This document shows, piece by piece, positions 51,348 through 63,300 of a DNA stretch of 64,000 bases. Source of the stretch: Xylaria sp. FL1777 (Eukaryota; Ascomycota; Sordariomycetes; Xylariales; Xylariaceae); the NCBI GenBank assembly GCA_022578965.1, contig MU400610.1, forward strand, positions 62,001-126,000. The letters run 5' to 3'. The position numbers were made by a program, and so were the translations under genes. The notes beneath the pieces were generated by a model, which was given only the letters and a program-made list of their open reading frames with translations, made no database searches and was not told where the DNA came from. How positions within the stretch are numbered: the first letter of the stretch is position 1; the number at the start of each line of letters is the position of its first letter.

Positions 51348-54300
51348 CTAATTAGTAGTTATATTTGTACTTTTAACTTACTTATAACAAACTATAGATT
51401 AGCTAAAGTAATAACAAAGTTATATAATATACTTTTATTTTAATTCGTTAAAAAAAAATTTGTTTTTTGTATTACGCTTGTTTTTTTTTTAACGTACGGA
51501 TATATTGTTTAGTTTACTTCTTTTAATTAGCTAAAGTAAGCACGTACAAAAAAAAAAAAAAGAAAATCCAATTTATTTATATATAAAAATTAAACTTTTA
51601 ATCCGTTTATTAGTACTAAGAATAAAATAAAAAAAATAGCAAGCAACTTTGTTACTTTTTTAATTATATTGCTATATAAACACTAAGCAATATATTAATT
51701 ATACTGCTATACAAAAGCAAAACAACAACTTATATAACTTAAATATAAAATTAAATATACTATACAATTTAGCTAAATTTATTATGTTTTAAAAAAACAA
51801 ACAACTGTTTATAACGCTTTTAAAGTTAAAGCTAGTTATTTTTACGTATAAAAACTTAGCTAAAAACGTTTTAATAAACGCATAATAAATAAACGTTTAA
51901 ATTAATTTTAAAATATAGGGCTAAAAGATTAATTTTAGCTATATAACTAAAATTAAGCTAAATATTAAGCTAGTATTTTATTATGCTAACTATTTATATT
52001 TCTATAAACTATTGGACTATTTTTAAGAAAAGTTCGCTAAAACTTTTAAAAAATAAACAAAAGATTATTTTTAGGAAATTTATTAAGGCATATAAAACGC
52101 TTTGCTTAAAAACTTTAAGTTAAAAAAAATCTATTTAATATTAAAAATAACTATAATTTAAAAGCTTATAAAAATAGCTTACGGAAACTTTATAATTAAA
52201 AAATTAAAAAAACTATTAAATACTTATTATATAATAACTATTTAACTATTAGTAATATTTTTAATACTAAACTAATAGCTAAATATTTTTTTGTATAATA
52301 ATTAAAACTTTTTAAACTATTTATATATTAAACTACTTTTTAAAGACTTAAGTTTTAACGTATAATTTTAAACGTAATAACATAAATATTAACTATAATT
52401 AATCTAGCTAAGTATTAAACATTAAAATTTCTTTAAGCTGTTTAATTTTTGTATAACAAAAGCAAGCTACAAACTAATTTTTTAATTAGTATATAAATAT
52501 TCTATTTAGCATTATTTATTACGAACACTAAAGCAAAAAACATATGTTTATATAACATTAAATTTAGCTATTAAAAGTACGTTTTTTAACTTATTTTTAA
52601 TAAGGTTTATATAAAACGGATTTATACCTTTTAATAAATATATTATTTTTTAGAAAAGCTAAAACTTAAGCTAGAACTATATAAGCAAGCTATATAACTT
52701 ATTATATAATAAGGCTTGTTTATTTATTGCTGCTTGCTAACGTATTAAAATTATAAAAAACTAATATTATGCTATATTTTTATATATTTTAAAAAGTTAT
52801 ACAAAGAACTTTTTTATTAACTGCATTAGTTTAAACAAAACTTAAAATAAAATATACTGTATAATAAATATTTATTTTAATACTAATATAAACTATAATT
52901 AGTATTAAGCTAACTAAACAATAGTTTTTTTTGTATAAATAAAAAAAAAAAACTTAAACTTAGCTTTGCATAAAATATTTAAATTAATGCTTAACAAGCT
53001 TAAAAAAGCATAATAAACGCTTAGCGCTAATTACTAAAGCAAAATTTAACTAAATATAAACATTATATAAGCATATTAAAATGTATTAAAATTAATTATA
53101 ATATTAATTTTTTAAAAACTTATATATAAAAGATTTTTTGTTAACTTATAAGCATACTTATATATAACATTAAATAATATAGCAAAAACTTTTATATAAA
53201 AAAATAATAAGTTATACTTTATAAACTAAAAATATAACTATAGTTATATAAAAAACTAACAACTTAAATTTATACTAAAGTTATTAAGTTAACTAATTAA
53301 ATAGCTAAGCTACTTTTAAAGCTGTAACTAAAAAAACTAAAACTTTTATACGAACAAAAAATGCTTTGTTTGCTAAAAAAAAAGCTACTAGTTAACATGT
53401 TATACTTTTTAAAAAAAAGCTTGCACAAAAAACATATTTTTTAATTTATACAAAATAATTTATAGCTAGAAATTTATTTTAAAAGAATTTTTTTTATACA
53501 TAACAAAATACAAAAAATATTTAAAGTTAAATAACAGTACTAAAAATATTAATAAAAAATTTAATAACTAAATTACTTAATATTTAATAAATAGTATATT
53601 TTTTTATTATATAACAAGAAAAAACATTTAAAACTATAAAATAATAGTGCTATATAATTAGTTTATATTAAGCAATTATTATTATATAAACTACTAAAGT
53701 AAACTTTAAAATATTAGCGCTTTTAACTATTTAATAGTAAAAAAAGCTTAATTAAAAGCATACTTTTAAATATATTTTTATATAAAAGTTAGTTAAACTT
53801 TAAGTAGCGCTTATATTTATTTTAGCAAAAATAATATTATAAGTATTATAAGCACTATATAAATAAAAAATACTTTTAGTATAACTATATACTATATTTT
53901 AAATATTTTTATTTCTTTTTTATTTTTATTAAAAAATACTAACTGCTTAAAAGCATACTTTAATAATATAAAAAACGTTATTATATAATAAAACAAAAAA
54001 ACTATTTTTATTATATAGAAATAAAAATATTTATTTTTTAATATTAGTTTATATAAAGCAAGTTTATATTTTATAAAAATAAAACTCCAAAAGTTTTATA
54101 AATGCTTTAAATATTTTTATATAAAGAAGCTATATAATATGCTTAATTATATAAGCTATAATATTAATTGCTTTGCTTTAAAAAAAATCTAAAAGTTTTG
54201 CTATTATTGCTAGTTATATAACTAAGCATTTTGTTGTTTTAAGTTTATAATTAAAAATAATTATAACTTTAATTATAAAGTTATAATTAATGCTATATAA

Positions 54301-57300
54301 ATAAACAATAAGCAAGTTTTATATATAATTAATGTAGCTATATTGTTTTAAATAGCTATATTTTTAAAATTTATGTTTGCATAAAACGCTTAAAAAGCTT
54401 TATATAAGTGCTAAATTAACATATATTAAAAACTTTTAAACTATATTATATATAACTTTAATATAAACTTTTTGTTTAAAGAATTTTAAAACTAAGCTAA
54501 AATTATAAGTATAAAGTGCTAAAAAATGCTTATTAAAGCTTATTAAGCTATTAGCAAAATAAAAAAAGCACATAAATCTTTTTGTTATATGTATAACATA
54601 TTAAAAGCTAAACTAGGTTACTATACAAAAAATAAATTAATTTTACAAATAGTAATTAAAACTTTAAATAATACTGCAAAGCTTAATAGCTTAGTTTTAA
54701 TGCTTTTTATATTTAAAGCATATTTAAAGGTTAATTAAAACTTTCTTTTTTTGCTAAATATTATACAAAAAGCTAAAGCAGTTAAAAAAGCTATAAAAAT
54801 GCTTTATAAAAAACAAACAAAAGTTAAAATTAGCTGTACAATTTATAAACATAATAAGCTAGCTTTATATAAAGTATTATTTTTACTTTTACGTAATAAA
54901 ATCTTTATATAACATAAAAAGCAAAGCTAAAAAAAACCATATAAAATATAGTTAATTAAAAAACTTAATATAATTATTAACTTTATAAACAGCTTAATTT
55001 GCTTTAAATAAACATAAGTTAAGCTATATTACTATATAATTAAACATATTTTAGCAAATAATAAAAAAAAAAACATAACTGTTATAGAACTAACTATAAA
55101 ACTAGCTATACAAAAAAAACGCAAAAGATTTAAAAAAGCTAAAAACTTTTTTATAGCATTTGTATAAAACATTAGTAACTTGTTTTTAACTCTAAAAAAA
55201 AAACAAAACTATGCTTTAGTAATAAAGTTGCGCAAAAACGGCATTATTAGCATTTTTAGCGCTTTGTTCGAAAAATTAAACGCTACAAAAATTAATAACC
55301 TTGTTATACGAAGTGTTTTCTAGTTTGTGAAATATAATCTAAACAAACATAGTAACACTTAAATTTTTAAGTTTTGCTTTGTATAAAAAATCAAAAAAAA
55401 AACAACTAAGCTATATAAAAAGTTTAAATTAATTATGCAAAGCTATAATAATACGGAAAAAAAAACCATATTAACTTAATTGCTAATAATTTAGCAAATA
55501 AGCTAATAGCTATTGCTAGCTTTAGGCCTTTTGCTAATTTAAAACTTTAACGCTTTAAGCAAACTTTAAAATATTATATAAATATATATACAATTAAAAA
55601 ACAAGCTTGCACAAAAAATCTTTGCATAACTACTTTTTAAACTTGTTTTAAAGTATTTTAAAAAAACTATTATATAAATTATATAATTATTATATAGCTT
55701 AACTAAATTAAAGCTATATTAGTTTAAAACTTACTACTAATATTACTATAAAAAACTTAGTATAGTAATTTTTACGTATAACTTATGTTTATTATTTATA
55801 TTAAGACTTTTATATAAATTTAGCATTATAAGTTTATAAATAAACAATACGTTTAGTTTTGCTATACTTAAATTCTTAGCGAAAAAAAAACATAAGTTAT
55901 ATAAAGCAAAGTTTTATATAAAGCTAAAAAAAACTTTATAATAAAATTACTTTATTAAATTTAACAGTAATTAAGTTATTTTTTTGTACAAAAAAAATAT
56001 AACGCTTACGCAAAAAAGCTAAATAAACTAACTAGCTTTAATTAACTTTTATACAAAAAATGCTACATAATAATATGTTTTTTAACGCATACGTAGCGCT
56101 TATATAAGCAGCATTTATTAACTAAAAACTATATATAACCTTGCAGCTACTGCTTAAATAATTAACTTAGCACTAGCAAATATTAAAAATCTAAACTATA
56201 AAATTAAATAGCAAATAAATAATTATAACTGCGGATTAACATTTATACTTTTAGATTTAAGCTATATAAAACTGTTTATTTTTATAAATAGTTTATTTGC
56301 AAATAATACTAATATAACTTTATAACTTAGATTTATTATTATACTTGCAATAAAGCACCGTACAAAAAAAAACCTAGCTTTTAAAATCGAAAAAAACATT
56401 ATATATTAAAACTTTAGTAAGTATAAGTAAATAACGCAAAATATATTAGCTAATAAATTATATAGCATAATAAATAGCTTTAATAGCGCTATAGCTTTTT
56501 ATATAACGCTTTAAAAAATTATAGTTATGCTAAAAATACTTTTAATTTCTGCTATATTATGTTTAAACTTAAAATCGTTATATAACTATTTAATAAAGCT
56601 AAAAACTACCTAAAAAAAATGCCTTATAATTAATATTATATTATTTAAAGAATTATATAAAAAGAAAAAAATCTTTAAAGTATAATAAATTAATAGCAAA
56701 AATAATTTAGCTAACGTATTTATAAAAAAAATATTAAATTAAGCGCTAGAAACTTTAGTATTTATAAACTAGCTAACTATACAAATAAAAGCATTTATAA
56801 AAAAAAAGTAAAAACAACTTTTGTACAAATAAATTAAAAAAAAAAGTTAAAAAAATACTTTTATATAAAAATTGTTATAATAATTATATAATAAATAAAA
56901 AAGCAACAAGCAAATATATTTAATTTTAGAAAAAACACCAAAAATTATAAAATATCGCAAATTTTACATTTTTTTCTATACAACTATTTTTTAAGCTATA
57001 TATAAGTGCTTAATATTTTTTTTTACTTTTTTTACTAAACTACTATGCAACACTTAACCTTTCTTTATTTATTTAAGTATAATAATTATAATAAGCACTA
57101 TATAATTACTAAACGTATGTAATATATATATTATTTTAAAATTTTACTACTTGTTAGCAACTTTAAAATAAAAAGCTTTTGTAGTTTATATAAGCATTTT
57201 AGCTGCACAAAATAACTATAATACTATGTAACTAAATAAATACTGCATAAAAGTAGCTTTTATAATAAATTATTTAAGCTATAGTAAAGGTAATTAAAGC

Positions 57301-58126
57301 ACTATATAAAATTTAAACTTTAATATTAATTAAAAGCATTAATATAACTTAAAACTTGTTATTTTTTGTATAACAAATAATTATTAGTAAACTATTTAAA
57401 TAATAAGCTATACAAAAAAAAAACAAATATATATATTTATATATAATAACTAAAAAAACAATTAATTGCTAAAATTACTAGTTAATAGTTATATAATATT
57501 ATAACTACTGTTTTAGCTTATAATGCAAAGCTAGCAACTATTAATGTTATACTATAATAAAGCAGCTATTATATAAGTATATATATAAGAATAACTAAAT
57601 GTAAAGCTATTATAAATATATATATATGCATATAAAGCAGCTAATAGTAAAATAAGCAGCTATACAAAATAAAAAGTCTAAAAATATAAAAGCAACAAAA
57701 AGTACTGCAAAATTTAGGCTTTTTTTATAAACAAAGCCTAGCTTTTATACTTTAGTATATTACTAAACTTGCTACTATATAAAAAAAGAACCTTTAACCG
57801 ACCTTAATATAAATTGCTTACTGCTAATACTTTATTTTATATTATTAGCTAATATTAGTTAACTATACAATAATAAAAATAAAGAACTTTAATTATGCTA
57901 GTAATAATTAAACTGCACAAAAGTTTAAGTGCTTTACTTAAAAAGCAACTATTTTTAAACTTAAGTTTTATACAACTATAAAGTTTAAAAAAAGCAAACA
58001 TATAAACAACCTTTTTTTTGTAAAAACTAAAGTATTAAGTATTTAATTCTTTATAAAACTATTCTTTTTTATTTCTTTTAAATAGTATTGTACAAAAGGA
58101 ATTGCAACTAAAAAAAAAGTAGCTAA

Positions 58127-58413
58127 TATTAGAATAACTAGTTATTAGTTGCAACTTCTATATATAGTACATATAATAGGTTTCGTATAAAAACCATTCT
58201 GTGCAAAAGCTATTGCATGAACTAAGATAATCTTAATATTAGTTTAGCTTGTATGCTAGCAAAGTTCTTATACATAAAGAAGAACTTTTGCTTTATACAA
58301 ACCTTTTTTTCTTTTAAACATATAAAACATAAACAGCTTATAATACAAAAATTATTGTATTTTGTTTTAGCATATATATGTTAAACGTACAATCGTACAA
58401 AGCCCATTTAACA
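58127..58413 (+). repeat. Copia 2 3' LTR
   Basis: 287 bases, starts TATTAGAATAAC (TG changed to TA), ends CATTTAACA. Confidence 0.93.
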
Positions 58414-58418
58414 ATAAT
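58414..58418. repeat. Copia 2 target-site duplication, right
   Basis: ATAAT, identical to 51056-51060. Confidence 0.85.
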
Positions 58419-59085
58419 AATATAAATATGCACTAAAAAAATAAAGCTAAAAGTATTTTTGCATAAAAAAAAGGTTTTAAGCTTTTTTATGCTTTTTTAT
58501 AAGTGCATAAAAAAAGAAAAAACTTTTTAACATATAGTTTTATGTTATAACTTGCTAAAAAATAAAAAAAAGCAGCTATAAAAAAGCTTTATAGCTAAGC
58601 TGCTATAAACTAACAAAAACTTATAATTAGTTATAAAAAAGCTTAAAGCTGCAAGTAATATTGCAAAATAGCTATTTGCTATTAATAAAATAATAATATA
58701 TAATAAAGTAGTTAAAATAAAAGAAAATAAAAAGAAAAAAAAAAAGCAAAAAATAGGAAAAAAACTAGCAAAAAGAGTAAAAGCGCTTTTTTAAAGGTTT
58801 TAAAAAACAAAAAAAAAGCTTTTATACGCTTTTTAAAAAAGCAAAAAGTTTAAAAGCTTTAAAAAAAGTTTTTTTGCTTTTTAACTATTACTTTTTATTT
58901 AGCAAGCTAGTTAATAAAAACTAGTTATTATAAAGTAAAAAAACTTTAAAGTAGCAGCGTAAACATTATTGCATAAGGTTTTTATTTGGCTTTTTATACA
59001 GTTTTACTTATAGGCACACAAGTAAAAAAACCACGCTATAAAGCAGCACAGCGGGTTATTAATAATAATAATATATTTAGTAAGG

Positions 59086-61365
59086 TTTTTAAAAAATTTT
59101 GCTTGTTGCGTTTTAAACAAAAAACTTAATAAAACTTTGCTTTGCTTTTTTTTATTAAACTAAAATTAATTAAAATAGCTTTATGCTTTTGCTACAATTG
59201 TTATAGCATAAAATGTTTAATGTTAAAATTTAACTTTAATTAATATATTAAATGTATTGCAGCTAAACAAGCAAATTATAACGCTAAAAGTTTGTTTTTA
59301 AAGCAAATATAGCAGTTTACTTTTTAGTACAAAAAGCTAAAAAAATAAATTAAACTTGCTAATAAAAAAGCATAAAAAAATAAGTGCAAAAATTTGCTGT
59401 TTTAAGCAATAAAAAAAATTATAGCAAAAAAAAATAGCTGCTATTATAGCTTATAGTTTAAGTAGTTTAAAAAAGCTTAAGCAAATTAAAGCAAAAAAAC
59501 GCTATATAGCTAAAAAGCAAAAATAGCACATTAAAGCAGTATAACTATTGCTAGTTATTTTTTTAAAGTTTAATTAAAATATGCTAAACGTTTTATTTAA
59601 AGTTAATTTTTTTTTTTTAGTTTTAGCTAGTTAAAATATTAAAATTTAAGCATACGCTACAACCTTTACAAGTTTTAGAGCGGGTATGCAAAAAAGGCCG
59701 AAGGTTTTCTGCTAGTTAAGTATATTTATAGTTTATAAGGGCTGCAATATGCAATAAAAAAAGCAAACCATATTATTTTATTTTAAACACTTAATGTTTA
59801 TAGTAAAATGAAGCAGTATAATCGCGCAAAATTTACTATAACACTTTAATTGCAAAGAAATAAGTTATAACTTATGTATTTAAGCAATTAAGCTATATAT
59901 AAATTAAAAAATAAAACGATTAATAAAAAAGCTATTTAATAATATAAATAAAGTAACTATAGCTAATTTTCATTATGTTATTTGTAATGTTTAAATTTAT
60001 GCTTTAAAATTTAGCGCAATACTTATACTTTTTTTTTTACTATATAACTTAGCTTAAACTTATTTTAACTAGCTAGTTAGCTTATTTAGTTACTTTACTT
60101 TACTTTAGTAAAAATAAAAGTTTTAAACTATAAAAATTAAATATATATAAAACAGTATACATTTTATGCTTTAAAAACGCTACGCACTTTATTTTGTTAA
60201 AATAAATAAGCTAATTAATTAAAAGTTTAAAAGTATATATTAATAAAGTTAAGCAAAATCTGCTTTACTTTTAAAAGGTTTACTAATAAATTAAGTAGTA
60301 AATACTTAAAGTTAAAGCTAATTTAGCTTTCTTTTAATATTGCAATATTTGCTAACATATTTTTCTATTTTAATATGTTTTTTATAATTTATAACTATTT
60401 TACACTTTTCCTTTATTTTATTTTATATTTAAACTTAGACTTTTTTTTAACTTTAAACGTAGCATTTATATAAGCTATTTTTATAAAAGTTATTACTTTT
60501 TGCTTAAACTATTACAATAGTATTTCTATTAAACATTTACAGCTATATAACAAAAATAAGTATTAATATTAAGTATATTTAGCAGTATTAAATAAAAACA
60601 GAAAATAATATATAGCGTTAAACATATTAAACTCTTGTATTAATATGCTTTCGTAATAAAAAGTTGCATATTTAAAATTACTACTTTTTGTTTTAAAAAA
60701 TGCTAGCATAACTTTTAATAGCTTGCTAAACTGCTTTATTTTAAAAAAAAATTTATTATTAAAGTTATTTACTTAAAAAGTAATAAGCTTATTATTTATA
60801 AAAGCTTTATTACGTTTAGCACTACAAAAACCTGATTTGTTTTTGCTAAACATTATAATTATAAGTTATAAATATAATATAGTATAAAATATAACCATTA
60901 ATAAAATAATTATAATAGTAGTTTATTTTAATAAAGCAGTTAGCTTTATAATTAAAAAAAAAATATGTTACTTGTATAAAATAAATAAAGTATGCATTTG
61001 TAAGCTTAATAATAATAAAAAGTTAATTAAGTTAAATAAAGCTAAAAAAGTAAGCATTTAAAAAAAAAATAAAATTTATAAAAAATATAACAAGTTTATA
61101 AACTGCAGCTAAAATTATAATATACTAAGTATATAAATAAGTTTATAAGTTCTATAATTACTTATAATTATTAAAATAAAAAGCAAGTGCATAAATATAA
61201 GTATTAAAATAAATAAGTTATATTTGCGTACTTTTTTTTAGTAATATTAAAGCAATACTTATTATAATTAAAGGTTAAGTTTTTCCTTAAATATATAAAC
61301 CTTAAACTTATTAGCACGTATTTTTTATTAGCAAAGCTTATTAAGTTTATTTTTAATTTAATTAA
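59086..61365. other. AT-rich sequence right of LINE B with no assigned element
   Basis: About 2.3 kb with no recognisable gene. A patch at about 59655-59725 is less mutated (AGAGCGGGTATGC and GGCCGAAGG remain) and may be the end of a further element. No target duplication or repeat partner was found. Confidence 0.4.
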
Positions 61366-61921
61366 ACTAGATTTTTATTTTTTTTAACCTATGTTATTTA
61401 ATAATATATTAAATAAAAAATGTACTACATAATAATCTTAAAGTTTATGATTTAATAAAGCTATTTATTATAAGCACTACACCTTTTTATAAACTAGATC
61501 TTTATTTTTTTTTTAGGAATAATAGCATAAAACAATCTTAGTGTTTGCAATTTAACAAAGCTATACTTACTATAAGCACTACGCTTTTTTATAGTTTAGA
61601 TTTTTATTTCTTTTTTAAAAACAGTAGCATAAAATAATTTTAGTGTTTATAACTTAATAAAGTTATACTTATTATAATTACTATGCTTTTTTATAAACTA
61701 AATCTTTATTTTTTTCCTAAAAACAGTAGTATAAAATAATTCTAGTATTTATAACTTAACAAAGCTATATTTTCTATAAGTACTACACTTTTTTATAGTT
61801 TAAATCTTTATTTTTTTTACTTTGCGCAATCTAATTATATATTAGAAATAGTAGCATAAAACAATATTAATGTTTATAACCTAACAAAGCTATACTTTTT
61901 ATAAGCACTGCACTATTTTAG
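61366..61921. repeat. ~102-bp tandem repeat, about five units
   Basis: The anchor TATAAGCACTACxC recurs at about 61474, 61576, 61677, 61780 and 61905. Spacing is 101-103 bases apart from the last interval, which has a 20-25-base insertion near 61819. Each unit also contains ACTAGATxTTTATTTxTTTT and ATAAAAxAATxTTAGTxTTT. Between units the differences are mainly transitions. Confidence 0.85.
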
Positions 61922-62800
61922 CAAGTTATAATAGCTTTAGCTTATTATATTACCTAAAAACTAAAATCTATATATTAATATCTAAAAGCTTTAACTTTTT
62001 TATAGTTTTGCTTTTTTTTTTTTTACTTTAATAAAAATTAATATTTAACTTTTTATTTTTAAACTTAAGCTATAGCAAATTTTCTTTAGTGCTTTTTACG
62101 TAACTATACTTAGTACATAATTTTAAAACTAAATGTAAATCTTAATAAAAAAATAAAACTATTATATAATAAGTTTAATAAGTTTTGCTTTATTAAAACG
62201 CAAATATATAAAAGTTTTTAATTTATAACTAAAAATACTCGAACTTATATAAAAAATAAAGAACTTTTTTTTATAAACGTTAATTAATAACTAAGCAAAA
62301 GATTTAGTAACTAGGTTTTAAAAAAATTTAAGCTACATTAACTTTTATACTATGTTATAATTTCGGTTTTTTTAAGTAGATTTTAGTTTGCTATTATTTA
62401 TAACTATACTTTTTTTTTTGCTATAATATTTAATTTAAAGCTACTTAGTACAAAATAATATACTTAAGCTTTTAAAGCTAACTTTATTACTTTTTTATAG
62501 TAAAGTTATATTTTTATATTTAAATACTATATATTTAAATAAACCAAAAGTTATAAATAAACCTAATATAAAAAGTAAGCCAATAGTTAATATATTTTAA
62601 AATCTATTTAAGCTTATATATAAAAAGGTTATTATAATTAAATAGCTTTAAAACACTACTTTTTTTATTTTATATGCTAAAATTAATTCTAGAAATATTT
62701 AATGTTATATTATTAAGCTTAACAAAATATTATTAAGCTAATTTTACAGCTAAAACTAAATAAGTCTAAATTAAATTAGTACGCTAAAAAAAATATAAAT
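61922..62800. other. AT-rich sequence with no assigned element
   Basis: No gene or paired repeat recognised between the 102-bp array and the small open frame at 62801. Confidence 0.35.
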
Positions 62801-63052
62801 ATGTTTAAAAAAAAACAAAAGCAATACAAAAAAAAAATCTATGCATTTAATAAATTAGTACAATATAATCCATTAGTTCTAAAAAAATATAAAAGTAAAA
62901 TTATTAAACTTATTAATTATATAAAAAAAAAAGATATATTTATAAACGTTATAAAGTTTAAAAATCCTGCTGCTATTTATAAAACTTTAGCTTTTGCTAA
63001 CTTTAATTTTACTATTGTTTATAGTTATTTAAAGAATGTAGTTTTTACTTAA
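62801..63052 (+). pseudogene. Lys/Ile/Asn-rich open frame, 83 codons
   Basis: Uninterrupted ATG-to-TAA frame (MFKKKQKQYKKKIYAFNKL...). TC, CC and GA dinucleotides are more frequent here than in neighbouring sequence, so this stretch is less mutated. The basic composition is typical of mutated coding sequence. No family recognised; probably a fragment of the decayed coding region that follows. Confidence 0.3.
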
Positions 63053-63300
63053 TAAAGTTATTAATGCTAGAAAAAAATCCATAGTTTTTTATTCTTTTTA
63101 AAAAATAACACATAAGAACTAAATATTTATAACTTAATAAATAACTTAAAAATATTACTAAAAAGGCCTTTATTAAAACATCTATGTTATAATTACTAGT
63201 TGCCCTAATTACTAAAAATCCGTAAATAGCAAAAGAACTAAAAAACACTGTTTTAATTATTTTCTGAACTTTTTGGTTTTATAGGTTATAAATATATAAA

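Larger units (their letters stand above)
51061..58413 (+). mobile_element. Copia 2: full-length RIP-inactivated Ty1/Copia LTR retrotransposon
   Basis: 7353 bases, TG...CA ends, 287-bp LTRs, 5-bp target duplication ATAAT. A polypurine stretch (AACTAAAAAAAAAGTAGC) precedes the right LTR. A single plus frame from about 55219 to 56811 shows the Copia RT-RNase H order: KFKLIMQSYNN near the RT start, then ISL*INNTFSFAILKFLA, where the catalytic pair at 55843-55848 is Asn-Asn, and ANKLYSIINSFNSAIAFYI in RNase H. About 3.8 kb upstream should hold gag, protease and integrase, which I could not delimit. About 1.3 kb between the last coding codon and the 3' LTR has no identified content. Confidence 0.93.
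46572..59071 (+). mobile_element. LINE B: second copy of the LINE, split by Copia 2
   Basis: Homologue of LINE A in two pieces, 46572-51060 and 58419-59071 (5142 bases together). It ends with the same (TAA)n tail and is flanked by a 14-bp target duplication. RT reads GFANNINFIIANL near 50115-50155, again with the catalytic pair changed to Asn-Asn. It carries more transitions than LINE A. Frames such as 47139-47333 (minus) are antisense artefacts. Confidence 0.88.
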
